Shown: positions 45,003-53,791 of the stretch, in pieces
Layout: each line of letters starts with the position of its first letter
Numbering within the stretch: the stretch's first letter is position 1
Assembly: GCF_013170825.1 (NCBI RefSeq)
Contig: NZ_CP033365.1
Location: 3,112,001-3,176,000, forward strand
Source: Mesorhizobium sp. NZP2298
Lineage (GTDB): Bacteria; Pseudomonadota; Alphaproteobacteria; Rhizobiales; Rhizobiaceae
DNA length: 64,000 nt
Reading direction: 5' to 3'
Position numbers and translations under genes: made by a program
Notes under the pieces: generated by a model
Database searches by the model: none
Seen by the model: only the letters and a program-made list of their open reading frames with translations
What the model was told of the DNA's origin: nothing

Positions 45003-45041
45003 GTCGCCTTCGGCGACATCTCTCCTTCGAAGGAGGGAGAT
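45003..45041. terminator. paired hairpins between barrel gene and oxidoreductase operon
   Basis: GTCGCC-ttc-GGCGAC (45003-45017) is followed by an inverted repeat around CCTTCGAAGG with flanking ATCTC/GGAGAT. It lies between converging genes. The wider block 44905-45045 has the look of a dispersed rhizobial repeat. Confidence 0.55.
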
Positions 45042-45050
45042 AAGCCTGCC

Positions 45051-47345
45051 CTAAATCAGCTTCTCCAGCGTGATCGGCAAATCCCGCACCCGCTTTCCGG
45101 TCGCGTGGAACACCGCGTTGGCGATCGCCGGCGCCACGCCGACAATCGCCAGCTCACCGACGCCCTTGCCGCCGAGCACCGAGGAGTGCAGGTCGGGGAT
45201 GCCGACCGAGATGACTTCGATGTCCGGGATGTCGGCATTGGTCGGCACCAGATAGTCGGCGAGGTTGTTGTTGACGATGCGGCCATGGCGGCGGTCGACG
45301 ATGCCTTCTTCCAGCAGTGCCTGGCCGATGCCCATGATGATGCCGCCCTTCCACTGGCTCTCGGCGAGCTTCGGGTTGTAGAGCCGGCCGGAATCCAGCG
45401 CCGACACGACGCGTGACACACGCACCGTGCCGAAATCCTCGTCGACGCGCACCTCGATGAAATGCGCGCACCAGGAGTGGCGGGAATAGTCGCCCTCGGT
45501 GTGCGGCAGCGCCATGGCGATGGTGGTGTAGTTCTTGTAGCGGTCCTCGGCGGTCGAATTGGCCGGCATGGTGTCGCCGGTCGCCTCGATGCGGTCGCGC
45601 CCCACGCTCTTGAGCAGGTCGGCGATCGAGACATCGGGGCCGTCGCCGCGCGGCGAGCCGATGCGGCCATTGGCGACCACCAATGTGTTTGCCTGCAGCG
45701 TGTGGAAGGGCGAGCGCGGGTCGCTGATCGCCAAGCCCACCAGCTGGTCGAGCGCCGAGGTGGCCGCCTTGTAGACGGCACCCGTCATCACGCCTGCCAG
45801 GCGCGAGCCGCCGGTGACGCCGGCGCGCGGGAAGCGGGAATCGCCGAGCTTCACCACCACGTCGTCGGCGCTCACGCCGACCGTCTCGGCGGCGGTCTGC
45901 GCCAGGATCGTGTAGGTGCCCTGGCCCATGTCGATCGAGGAGCTTTCGACCTCGACCGAACCGTCGGCGAGGATGCGCACGACCGCCTCGCCATAGGCGC
46001 GCCGGACCGGATAGGTGCCGGCGGCGACACCCCAGCCGATCAGCTGGTTGCCGTCACGCATCGAACGCGGCTCGGGTGTCCGTTTGGACCAGCCGAAGCG
46101 TTCGGCGCCTGCGGCAAAAGCCTCGCGCAACTGCCTGGTCGACCAGGCTTTTTTGGCGTGCGGATCCTGTTCGGCGTAGTTGCGCAGCCGGATCTCCAGC
46201 GGATCGATGCCGACCTCGTAGGCGAGCTCGTCGATGGCGCTCTCGATGCCGAAGGCCGAGGGGTTCTCGCCCGGCGCGCGCATGGCGCCCGGCACCACGG
46301 AATTCACCCGCACGACATTCTGCTTCGAGGAGAAATTCGGCGTCGCGTACATGATCGAGGTGACAGATCCCAGCGGCTCGACCCACATGCCGTCGATGGA
46401 TGTTTCATTGACGCCGCGATGCACGATCGACTGGATCACGCCGTCATGGTCGGCGCCGATCGTCACCGTCTGCCGGGTCGCGGCGCGGCCGCCATAGCCG
46501 GTAAACGTCTGCGGCCGCGTCATCACCAGTTTCACCGGCCGTCCCAGCATTCTGGCCGCACTCGCGGCAATCGCGCCGTGGCCGAGCGCCAGCGCCTTGG
46601 AGCCGAAGCCACCGCCAATATAGGGCGAGACCAGCCGCACATTCTCGAAGGGCACTTCGAACCATTCGGCATAGGTGCGGGCCATTCCGTCCAGCCATTG
46701 GCTGGGCTCCCACACGGTCAGACGATCGCCTTCCCAGCGCGCGATCAGGCCATGCGGCTCCATCGGCGCCTGGTATTCGCGCGGCGTGTTGTAGGCGGCG
46801 CAGATACGCACCGGCGCCGAGGCGAAGGCGGTGGCCGCATCGCCCCATTCCTTGGTCATGGCGTCGATCAGGATGCCGTCGCCGGCCTTGCCGTCGCTGA
46901 GGTCGACGATGGAAGGCGTCTCGTCATAGCTGACCTTGACCAGCGCCGCCGCGGCGACCGCCTGCTCGAAGGTTTCGGCCACGACGGCGGCGACATGCTG
47001 GCCTGAAAACGTGATGTCGCGTGCCAGCGGGCAGTAAGGCCTGTCCGGCGGCGGCGTGCCGAACCAGTCCGACGCGGTTCTCAGGCTGATGATGGTGTCC
47101 GGTGTGAGCACCTTGAGGACGCCCGGCGCCGCCTCTGCCCGCGCGGTGTCGATCGCGCGCACCTTGCCGGAGGCAATCGTGCTTTCGACCAGCACGGCAT
47201 GGGCGAGGCCTTCGAGCTGCTGCTCGACGGCGTATTTGGCCGCACCGGTGATCTTGGCCGGGCCGTCGACGCGCGACAGCCGCCCGCCTATGGCTTCCGC
47301 CAGCGCGCCATCCGAGGCGTCGCCATGTCTTGCGTGGACAGTCAT
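45051..47345 (-). CDS. aldehyde oxidoreductase molybdenum-binding subunit (PaoC-type), first copy
   Basis: The 764-residue large subunit belongs to the xanthine dehydrogenase family. The start GRLSRVDGPAKITGAAKYAV is characteristic, with cofactor-binding loops such as SPYIGGGFGSKALALGHG, RAPGENPSAFGIESAIDELA and SSSIDMGQGTYTILAQTAAE. The catalytic Glu is at 731 in GKGVGELAIVG. The YagR/PaoC-like type oxidises aldehydes and uses the molybdenum cofactor. The ATG at 47345 overlaps the FAD-subunit stop by four bases. No twin-arginine signal is seen on this chain. A paralogue lies at 49035. Confidence 0.93.
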   Translation of the reverse strand: MTVHARHGDASDGALAEAIGGRLSRVDGPAKITGAAKYAVEQQLEGLAHAVLVESTIASGKVRAIDTARAEAAPGVLKVLTPDTIISLRTASDWFGTPPPDRPYCPLARDITFSGQHVAAVVAETFEQAVAAAALVKVSYDETPSIVDLSDGKAGDGILIDAMTKEWGDAATAFASAPVRICAAYNTPREYQAPMEPHGLIARWEGDRLTVWEPSQWLDGMARTYAEWFEVPFENVRLVSPYIGGGFGSKALALGHGAIAASAARMLGRPVKLVMTRPQTFTGYGGRAATRQTVTIGADHDGVIQSIVHRGVNETSIDGMWVEPLGSVTSIMYATPNFSSKQNVVRVNSVVPGAMRAPGENPSAFGIESAIDELAYEVGIDPLEIRLRNYAEQDPHAKKAWSTRQLREAFAAGAERFGWSKRTPEPRSMRDGNQLIGWGVAAGTYPVRRAYGEAVVRILADGSVEVESSSIDMGQGTYTILAQTAAETVGVSADDVVVKLGDSRFPRAGVTGGSRLAGVMTGAVYKAATSALDQLVGLAISDPRSPFHTLQANTLVVANGRIGSPRGDGPDVSIADLLKSVGRDRIEATGDTMPANSTAEDRYKNYTTIAMALPHTEGDYSRHSWCAHFIEVRVDEDFGTVRVSRVVSALDSGRLYNPKLAESQWKGGIIMGIGQALLEEGIVDRRHGRIVNNNLADYLVPTNADIPDIEVISVGIPDLHSSVLGGKGVGELAIVGVAPAIANAVFHATGKRVRDLPITLEKLI

Positions 47346-48325
47346 GCCGTCTCTCCCAATTTGAGGATGGCCCGCGCGACAACGCGCGGTGCGAGTTCGA
47401 TCTTGTAGTGGTTGGCGCCATGGTCGACGGCGCCTTCGACGGCAAGCAGGCTGGCCGCGCGGACAGCGGCCGGTTCCAGCACCTTGCCTATCAAGGCGGC
47501 CTCCACGGCCCGCGCCCGCCACGGCTTCGTCGCGACGCCGCCGAGTGCCACGCGCAGGTCGCGGATGGTGCGCCCATCGGCTTCCAGCTCGAGCCCTACG
47601 GCCGCGCTGGCCGCCGCGAATTCGTAGGATTGCCGGTCCCGGATCTTGAGGTAGGTCGAACGGCGCGCAGCGGCGGATGAGGGGATCTCAATCGCCGTGA
47701 TCATTTCGCCCGGCTCGATCGCGTGCTCCCTGTCGGGCGTGGTGCCGGGCAGCAGGAAGAAGTCGTCGACCGCGATGCGGCGATCGCCGAGATGGACCAT
47801 CGCGTCGAAGGCGACCAGTGCGGTGGCGAGGTCGCCGGGATACATGGCGATGCAGGCCTCGCTGGCGCCGAGCACGGCGTGGCCCTTGGTGACGCCACCG
47901 ATCGCCGAACAGCCGCTGCCTGGCTCACGCTTGTTACAGGCGGAAAAGTTCGAGGGATCGCGGAAATAGGGGCAGCGCGTGCGCTGCATCAGATTGCCGC
48001 CGATGGTCGCCATGTTGCGGATCTGCGCCGACGCCGCCTGCCACAGCGCTTCCGACACGGCCGGGAAGCCGCTCTGGATATCGGCATGGTCGGCGACATG
48101 GCCCATTCTGGCGAGCGCGCCGATGGTCGCTCGGTGTTCGCCCACTTCGATCCGGTCGAGCCCCTTGAGGTGGGTGATGTCGACCAGCGTGTCGGGTTCG
48201 GCGACGCTGCATTTGGCAAGATCGATCAGTGTGGTGCCGCCGGCAAGCAGCATGGCGCCGGGCAGGGCAGCGGCCTGTCGTGCGGCATCAACCGAAGTGG
48301 CGCGCAGATACGAAAAATCCCTCAT
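47342..48325 (-). CDS. aldehyde oxidoreductase FAD/4Fe-4S subunit (PaoB-type), first copy
   Basis: The 327-residue subunit has the FAD-binding segment LPGAMLLAGGTTLIDLAKC and ATIGALARMGHVADHADI. Further on, SAQIRNMATIGGNLMQRTRC leads into an insertion with clustered cysteines (RTRCPYFRD, SACNKREPGSGCSAIGG), as in PaoB, where it binds an extra 4Fe-4S cluster. It transfers electrons from the molybdenum subunit. Four-base overlaps with both neighbours give a tight three-gene unit. Confidence 0.92.
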   Translation of the reverse strand: MRDFSYLRATSVDAARQAAALPGAMLLAGGTTLIDLAKCSVAEPDTLVDITHLKGLDRIEVGEHRATIGALARMGHVADHADIQSGFPAVSEALWQAASAQIRNMATIGGNLMQRTRCPYFRDPSNFSACNKREPGSGCSAIGGVTKGHAVLGASEACIAMYPGDLATALVAFDAMVHLGDRRIAVDDFFLLPGTTPDREHAIEPGEMITAIEIPSSAAARRSTYLKIRDRQSYEFAAASAAVGLELEADGRTIRDLRVALGGVATKPWRARAVEAALIGKVLEPAAVRAASLLAVEGAVDHGANHYKIELAPRVVARAILKLGETA

Positions 48326-48795
48326 GATGCGACCTCCAGGGCTGCCTGGCGCACGGCGGCGACGATGTGCGGATAGGCGCCGCAGCGGCAGAGATTTCCG
48401 GCCATGTATTCGCGGATTTCCTCATCCGATCCGGCGTGGCCCTCGCGGATGCAGGCGACCGCCGACATGATCTGGCCCGGCGTGCAATAGCCGCACTGGA
48501 AGGCGTCCTGCTCGAGGAAGGCAGCTTGCACGGGATGCAGTTCGCCCTCCCGTGCAAGCCCCTCTATGGTGGTGATGGCGCGGCCCTCGGCCTGCGCCGC
48601 CAGCGTGAGACAAGCCAGCACGCGCTCGCCGTCGACATGCACGGTGCAGGCGCCGCACTGGCCGTGGTCGCAGCCCTTCTTCGTGCCGGTCAGGCCGAGC
48701 CGCTCGCGCAAGGCATCGAGCAGCGTCACGCGCGGCTCGAGCTGCAATTCGTGATGATGGCCGTTGATATCGAGATGGACGGGGATTTTCGTCAT
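48322..48795 (-). CDS. aldehyde oxidoreductase 2Fe-2S subunit (PaoA-type), first copy
   Basis: The 157-residue protein has two 2Fe-2S clusters: a plant-ferredoxin-type site (GTKKGCDHGQCGACTVHVDG plus a later Cys in VLACLTL) and the four-helix site CGYCTPGQIMS ... NLCRCGAYPHIVAA. It is the first gene of its operon. Unlike many PaoA proteins it has no export signal, so the complex may be cytoplasmic. Its leader sequence (48796-48825) is nearly identical to that of the second operon. Confidence 0.93.
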   Translation of the reverse strand: MTKIPVHLDINGHHHELQLEPRVTLLDALRERLGLTGTKKGCDHGQCGACTVHVDGERVLACLTLAAQAEGRAITTIEGLAREGELHPVQAAFLEQDAFQCGYCTPGQIMSAVACIREGHAGSDEEIREYMAGNLCRCGAYPHIVAAVRQAALEVAS

Positions 48796-48825
48796 GAGCG
48801 TCTGGCTCCAGTTGCTTGACGCGAA
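48796..48825 (-). repeat. leader sequence shared by both oxidoreductase operons (copy 1)
   Basis: Directly upstream of the 2Fe-2S gene, the plus-strand block GCGTCTGGCTCCAGTTGCTT and the following GACGCG match the block at 52830 apart from one base gap and edge differences. It holds the ribosome site (GGAG on the minus strand). The rest of the 239-base gap to 49034 holds hairpins but no gene. Confidence 0.7.
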
Positions 48826-48989
48826 GTCGGTTGATCATGTTGCGCGGGCGGGGCAGCCGGCGGGTCTAGCTCCAGCCGTCCGGCCCTTCGCTGCCGCTTC
48901 CTGCCCTTCGGGCGTTCAGACCCTTAAAAAAGTCCACTGGACCTTTTGATCCGCCCGAAGGCGGACCGGGCATTCACCGTTCGTTGTTC

Positions 48990-49013
48990 GGGAAGCCGGG
49001 CAATTGGCTTCCC
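48990..49013 (-). terminator. hairpin after second oxidoreductase operon
   Basis: GGGAAGCC (48990-48997) pairs with GGCTTCCC (49006-49013), 21 bases past the stop of the molybdenum-subunit gene at 49035. A second short stem, TCCGCC-cgaa-GGCGGA, lies just beyond it. Confidence 0.55.
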
Positions 49014-49034
49014 GTCCATTATGCGAACCACTCC

Positions 49035-51287
49035 TCACACCAGCAGGTCCTCGATGCGGATCGGAAAGCGGCGAGGCCGCACGCCTGTTGCATGCCAGAC
49101 CGCGTTGGCAACCGCGCCGGCCGTGCCGGTGACGCCGATTTCGCCAACGCCCTTGATGCCGAGCGCGTTGACGTAGGGGTCGTCCTCATGGACCAGGATC
49201 GCCTCGACCGACGGCACGTCGGCATTCACCGGGACATGGTATTCGGCGAGGTTGGCGTTCTGGATCCGGCCCGAGCGCCGGTCGGTGCTGGCTTCTTCAT
49301 GCAGCGCGAAGGAGACCCCCCAGATCATGCCGCCATAGTACTGGCTGCGCACCAGCCTGGGATTGATGACCCGTCCGGCGGCGAAAGCGCCGACCAGCCT
49401 GGTGACGCGGATTTGCCCGAAATCCGGATCGACCTTGACTTCGGCGAACACGGCGCCGTGCGCATGCTTGGCATAGGTCTCCTGGGACGCCGGGTCCGGG
49501 GCGCCCTTGCCGCGGCCTTCGATCTCCGTGAGACCAGCGCGCGTGAGGATCTCGGCATAGCTTTCGCCCCGGCTTTCATCGTCGCGCCGGTACAGCCAGC
49601 CGCCGCGCGCCAGCACGCCTTCATTGCCGGCACCGAACAATGGCGAGGCCTCGTTGCCGGTGGCGAGATCGGCGAGCCTGGCGATGACGGCGGCGCCCGC
49701 ATTGTGGATCGCCATGCCGGCCGTCGCCGTGTGGCCGGAGCCGCCGGCAATGCCCGCATTGGGCAGGTCGGAGCTGCCGGCCCTGAAATCGACCTGGTCG
49801 ATGTCGAGCCCGAGCCCATCGGCGGCGATCTGGGCGAAGGCGGTCCAGGCGCCTTGCCCCATGTCCTGCGCGCCGGTCTCCATCAGGCCGCTGCCATCGG
49901 CCCTCAACACCGCACGCGCCTCGGCCTGGAACATCAGGGCCGGGAACGTCGCCGTACCCATGCCCCAGCCGGTGAGGAAACCGTCGGCGTCGCGCATCAA
50001 CCGGGGCTGAAGCGGGCGGCTCGCCCAGCCGAATGCCTTAGCGGCTTGGCTGTAGCATTCGCGCAGCGCCTTGGAGGAAAACGGTTTGCCGGTCATCGGC
50101 TCGACCTCGGCATAGTTCCTCAGCCGGAATTCCAGCGGGTCGATGCCGCAGGCGTGAGCCGCCTCGTCGATGGCGCTCTCCAGGGCTATCGAGCCGGTGG
50201 CTTCACCGGGTGCCCGCATGAACAGCGGCGTACCGGTGTCGAGCCGCACCGCCTCGTGCGAGGTGGCGATTGCCGGGCTGGCATAGAGTGTGTGGGAGGC
50301 ATCCGCCGCCGGTTCGAAGAAATCGTCGAACGTGCTCGAAGCGGTCTTGGCGTGATGGTCGATCGCCGTCAGCCGGCCCTCGCCATCCATGCCCATGCGC
50401 AAGGTCTGGCGCGTCGGAGCACGGTGGCCGACCGGCCCATACATCTGCTCGCGCCGCAGCACCAGCTTGACCGGACGGCCAACGAGGCGCGCCGCCAGGA
50501 TTCCCAGAACCTGCGGCCCCGAAACCATGCCTTTCGAACCGAAGCCGCCGCCGAGGAAAGGGCTGCGGATATGGATGTCTTGCGGCGCGATGCCGAACAG
50601 GCCGGCTATGCGGCCCTGGGCCATGGCAAGGCCCTGGCTCGGCGTGTCGATCGACAGCCTGCCGCCATCCCAGGCGGCGACGATCGCATGCGGTTCCATG
50701 GCGTTGTGGTACTGGGCCGGCGTCTCGTAGGTGGCTTCGATCCGCGTCGTTGCCGATTTGAGGCCGGCTTCGACATCGCCCTTGTGATGCACGGCCGGAT
50801 TGCCGACGCCGACACCACGCGGCACGAAGCTTTCGGCACCGTCGAGACCGACGCGCGCCGGCAGCGCCTCATAGCGCGGCGAGAGCAGCGCCGCCCCCTC
50901 GGTCGCCGCCTCCAGCGTCTCGGCGATCACCACGGCGATGGTCTGGTTCGGGTAGCGGACCTGATCGTTCTGCAACAGGTCGAGCCGGAACATGAAGGGA
51001 TTGTCCTTGGCATCCGGATCGATGGCGAGCGCCGGCCGGTTGCTGGGCGTCATCACCTCGACCACGCCCTTGTGCGCCTTGGCCGCTTCGATATCCAGCG
51101 CGGCAACGCGGCCGCGCGCGATGCTGGAGACGGCGAGCACGGCATAGAGCATGCCGGGCGGATGGTTGTCGGCCGCGTAGCGCGCGGCTCCGGTGACTTT
51201 CAGAAAGCCGTCGCGGCGGGTCAGCGGCTGGCCGATGCTGGAGCCTTGCCGCGCGTGGGCGGGTTGCTGGTTGAGTTCAAGCGTCAT
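49035..51287 (-). CDS. aldehyde oxidoreductase molybdenum-binding subunit (PaoC-type), second copy
   Basis: The 750-residue paralogue of the subunit at 45051 begins SIGQPLTRRDGFLKVTGAAR and has cofactor loops SPFLGGGFGSKGMVSGPQ, RAPGEATGSIALESAIDEAA and TGAQDMGQGAWTAFAQIAAD. The catalytic Glu is at 716 in GVGEIGVTG. Sequence divergence from the first copy is large, so the duplication is old or one copy came from elsewhere; the substrates probably differ. It overlaps the FAD-subunit gene by 11 bases. Confidence 0.93.
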   Translation of the reverse strand: MTLELNQQPAHARQGSSIGQPLTRRDGFLKVTGAARYAADNHPPGMLYAVLAVSSIARGRVAALDIEAAKAHKGVVEVMTPSNRPALAIDPDAKDNPFMFRLDLLQNDQVRYPNQTIAVVIAETLEAATEGAALLSPRYEALPARVGLDGAESFVPRGVGVGNPAVHHKGDVEAGLKSATTRIEATYETPAQYHNAMEPHAIVAAWDGGRLSIDTPSQGLAMAQGRIAGLFGIAPQDIHIRSPFLGGGFGSKGMVSGPQVLGILAARLVGRPVKLVLRREQMYGPVGHRAPTRQTLRMGMDGEGRLTAIDHHAKTASSTFDDFFEPAADASHTLYASPAIATSHEAVRLDTGTPLFMRAPGEATGSIALESAIDEAAHACGIDPLEFRLRNYAEVEPMTGKPFSSKALRECYSQAAKAFGWASRPLQPRLMRDADGFLTGWGMGTATFPALMFQAEARAVLRADGSGLMETGAQDMGQGAWTAFAQIAADGLGLDIDQVDFRAGSSDLPNAGIAGGSGHTATAGMAIHNAGAAVIARLADLATGNEASPLFGAGNEGVLARGGWLYRRDDESRGESYAEILTRAGLTEIEGRGKGAPDPASQETYAKHAHGAVFAEVKVDPDFGQIRVTRLVGAFAAGRVINPRLVRSQYYGGMIWGVSFALHEEASTDRRSGRIQNANLAEYHVPVNADVPSVEAILVHEDDPYVNALGIKGVGEIGVTGTAGAVANAVWHATGVRPRRFPIRIEDLLV

Positions 51288-52335
51288 GGCGCACTCCGGG
51301 AATGGAGGAAAAGGGAGAGGCCGGAAGGGCCGGTATCCGCTCGGGCGTCCCCGCCAGGGCCGATATCAGCGCCCTGACCACGATGCGGCGGGCAAGCTCG
51401 ATCTTGAACGCATTGTCGCCGGAGGGGCTGGCGTCGGCCAAGGCCGCGTCCGCCGCGCTGGCGAAGGTCGCCTCGTTGGCATCCGCGCCAAGCAGCACGG
51501 CTTCCGCCGAGCGGGCACGCCACGGTTTGGCCGCGACGCCGCCCAGTGCCAGCCTCGCGGCGCGGATCTTGCCGCTGTCGACGACAAGTGCCGCTGCGGC
51601 CGAGACGACGGCGAAGGCATAGGAGGTGCGTTCGCGCACTTTCAGGTATCGGGCATTGGCGGCGAAGGAGGTTGCCTCGGCCGGCAGGCGCACCGCCACG
51701 ATCAGGTCGCCGGGCTCCAGCACATTCTCCCGCTGCGGCGTTTCGCCGGGAAGCCGGTGGAATTCCTCCAGCGTCACATGGCGCCGGCCCTGCTTGCCCT
51801 CGATCTCGACCACGGCGTCGAGCGCCACCAGCGGCACGCAGAAGTCCGAGGGATGGGTGGCGATGCAGGCATCGCTCCAGCCAAGCACGGCGTGCAGGCG
51901 GTTCTCGCCTCCCAGCGCGTCGCAGCCGGCGCCGGGCTCGCGCCTGTTGCAGGCGCTGGCGGTATCGTAAAAATAGCTGCAGCGCGTGCGCTGCAGGAGA
52001 TTGCCGCCGACCGTGGCGGCGTTTCGAAGCTGCGCGGAGGCGCCCGACAGCAGCGCCTCGGCCACCGCCGGATAGGCCTTGGCGAATGCCGTGTCGTGGG
52101 CGAGGTCGGCGTTGCGGACCAGCGCGCCGATGCGCAGGCTGCCATCGTCCAGCCGTTCGACACGGTTGAGTTCCGGCAGCCGCGAGATGTCGACGATGCG
52201 CTCGGGGCTGGTGACGCCGCCTTTCATGAGGTCGAGCAGATTGGTGCCGCCGGCGAGATAGGCCGAACCCGGCTCGGCCGCCGCCGCGATGGCGTCGGGG
52301 ATGGTGGCGGGCCTGATATAGTCGAAGTCTCTCAT
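51277..52335 (-). CDS. aldehyde oxidoreductase FAD/4Fe-4S subunit (PaoB-type), second copy
   Basis: The 352-residue subunit has the FAD motif GSAYLAGGTNLLDLMKGGV and ASAQLRNAATVGGNLLQRTR, followed by the PaoB-like cysteine insertion (RTRCSYFYD, SACNRREPGAGCDALGG). The ATG at 52335 is chosen because it aligns with the first copy (MRDFDYIRPAT against MRDFSYLRATS). A longer in-frame extension to 52530 is only the shadow of the upstream gene. It overlaps the 2Fe-2S gene by four bases. Confidence 0.92.
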   Translation of the reverse strand: MRDFDYIRPATIPDAIAAAAEPGSAYLAGGTNLLDLMKGGVTSPERIVDISRLPELNRVERLDDGSLRIGALVRNADLAHDTAFAKAYPAVAEALLSGASAQLRNAATVGGNLLQRTRCSYFYDTASACNRREPGAGCDALGGENRLHAVLGWSDACIATHPSDFCVPLVALDAVVEIEGKQGRRHVTLEEFHRLPGETPQRENVLEPGDLIVAVRLPAEATSFAANARYLKVRERTSYAFAVVSAAAALVVDSGKIRAARLALGGVAAKPWRARSAEAVLLGADANEATFASAADAALADASPSGDNAFKIELARRIVVRALISALAGTPERIPALPASPFSSIPGVRHDA

Positions 52336-52829
52336 GCCGCGGTCCTCCGGTCGGCCTTGGCAAGCTGTTGCTGGGCTTCCAGGACGGCTTCGACGATGCC
52401 GCCATAGGCCGCGCAGCGGCATATGTTGCCGCTCAGCCCCTCGCGGATGCGTTCGGGATCGTCGCCGGCCTGTCCTTCGGCGATCAGGCCGAGCGTGCTC
52501 ATGATCTGGCCGGGTGTGCAGAAACCGCATTGGAAGCCGTCATGGGCGATGAAGGCGGCCTGCACCGGATGCAGTTCCTCACCACGGGCGACGCCTTCAA
52601 TGGTCAAGACATCGGCGCCGTCATGGCTGACCGCCAGCGCCAGGCAGGAGTTGATGCGATTGCCGTCGACCAGCACCGTGCAGGCGCCGCACTGGCCACG
52701 GTCGCAGCCCTTCTTGGTACCGGTGAGGTCAAGCCGCTCGCGCAGCAGGTCGAGCAGGGTTACGCGTGGATCGACTTCCAGTTCGTGTCGGTGTCCGTTG
52801 ATGGTAAGCGTGATGGGAAGACTGGTCAT
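52332..52829 (-). CDS. aldehyde oxidoreductase 2Fe-2S subunit (PaoA-type), second copy
   Basis: The 165-residue two-cluster iron-sulfur protein has GTKKGCDRGQCGACTVLVDG and CGFCTPGQIMSTLG ... NICRCAAYGGIVEA. It is closely similar to the copy at 48322, clearly more so than the large subunits are to each other. It is the first gene of the second operon and divergent from a TetR gene across 273 bases that contain a perfect palindrome, so it is probably repressed by that regulator. Confidence 0.93.
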   Translation of the reverse strand: MTSLPITLTINGHRHELEVDPRVTLLDLLRERLDLTGTKKGCDRGQCGACTVLVDGNRINSCLALAVSHDGADVLTIEGVARGEELHPVQAAFIAHDGFQCGFCTPGQIMSTLGLIAEGQAGDDPERIREGLSGNICRCAAYGGIVEAVLEAQQQLAKADRRTAA

Positions 52830-52860
52830 GGGCGTCTGGCTCCAGTTTGCTTGACGCGGA
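52830..52860 (-). repeat. leader sequence shared by both oxidoreductase operons (copy 2)
   Basis: The plus-strand block GCGTCTGGCTCCAGTTTGCT followed by TGACGCG matches the block upstream of the first operon at 48796, with one extra T. Conservation of the leader and not only of coding DNA indicates that the whole transcription unit was duplicated, or that the leader is under selection. Confidence 0.7.
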
Positions 52861-53037
52861 TGGGAGGTGAACTGGTGCCTTGCCGGGGAAGGGCAAGGTA
52901 ACCTTTTGGTCAGGTGTTGGCGGAGATAACAGCGGATCTCCCGGGAGATAGGCGGGCAGGGGAGATGTCAGCTTGCAGGTTCGAAAGGCGTGACATAAGC
53001 GTTCCCCTTCTTATATGATGAAAGCACTCCACTAAAT

Positions 53038-53051
53038 CGGAGGCGCCTCCG
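53038..53051. promoter_or_regulatory. palindromic operator, likely TetR site
   Basis: CGGAGGCGCCTCCG is a perfect 14-bp palindrome flanked by AT-rich bases (AAAT left, TTTA right), 52 bases before the TetR GTG and in the divergent region of the oxidoreductase operon. A TATATGAT-like -10 element lies near 53012. The position fits autoregulation plus control of the operon. Confidence 0.55.
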
Positions 53052-53102
53052 TTTATTACGTGGGGGCTGGCCCGGCCGGGTTCAAGCCCCCATATTTCGA
53101 CC

Positions 53103-53732
53103 GTGGAGAAAAAATTGGCCGTTGAGCCGTCCGTCATCGCCGAAACGAAGACCGCCGCGGAAGCCAAGCCGCTGCGCGCGGACGCGCAACGCAACCGCGA
53201 CCGGCTGGTCGAGGTGGCCGCATCGGTCTTCGCCGAACGCGGCATCGATGCCTCGCTGGAGGACATTGCGCGCCGCGCCGGTGTCGGCATCGGTACGCTC
53301 TACCGGCATTTCCCAACGCGCGAGCATCTGGTCGAGGTGGTCTACCGCCGCGAGGTGGAGGCGCTGTGCGCGGCCGCCGGCGAGCTTGCGGCAAAGCATC
53401 CGTCCGATGTCGCGTTGGAAGAATGGATGCGGCGCTTCGTCGACTACATCGCCACCAAGCGCGGCCTGGCAACCAGCCTGCGCATCCTGCTCACCACCAA
53501 CTCGACGCTGTTTTCCGACACGTCGGGCAGGGTCTCCCAGGCCTTGCGGCAATTGGTCGAGGCTGCGGTGGCCGAGGGCACGATCCGGGGCGACGTCGAT
53601 GCCTCCGATGTGCTGCATGCGCTGTCCGGCATTTACTCCGCGCCCGATACGCCGGAGTGGCGCGACCGCTCGCGCCGGCTGGTCAAGCTCCTGATGGACG
53701 GCTTGCGGTTCGGGGCAAACAGCCCGCGTTGA
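53103..53732 (+). CDS. TetR/AcrR family transcriptional regulator
   Basis: The 209-residue repressor-type protein has an N-terminal helix-turn-helix (SLEDIARRAGVGIGTLYRHF, about 55-75) with the preceding helix RDRLVEVAASVFAERGIDAS. The C-terminal ligand domain resembles the TetR_C type with FVDYIATKRGLATSLRILLT. The GTG at 53103 follows a TTTCGACC stretch with a weak ribosome site; a later start would cut the helix-turn-helix. It is divergent from the second aldehyde oxidoreductase operon, whose substrate or product may be the ligand. Confidence 0.9.
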   Translation: MEKKLAVEPSVIAETKTAAEAKPLRADAQRNRDRLVEVAASVFAERGIDASLEDIARRAGVGIGTLYRHFPTREHLVEVVYRREVEALCAAAGELAAKHPSDVALEEWMRRFVDYIATKRGLATSLRILLTTNSTLFSDTSGRVSQALRQLVEAAVAEGTIRGDVDASDVLHALSGIYSAPDTPEWRDRSRRLVKLLMDGLRFGANSPR

Positions 53733-53791
53733 GGAGCTGGATATCGGCCGCGTGACAACCATGCCTGTCCACGATCTTTGAGGGGAATCCG

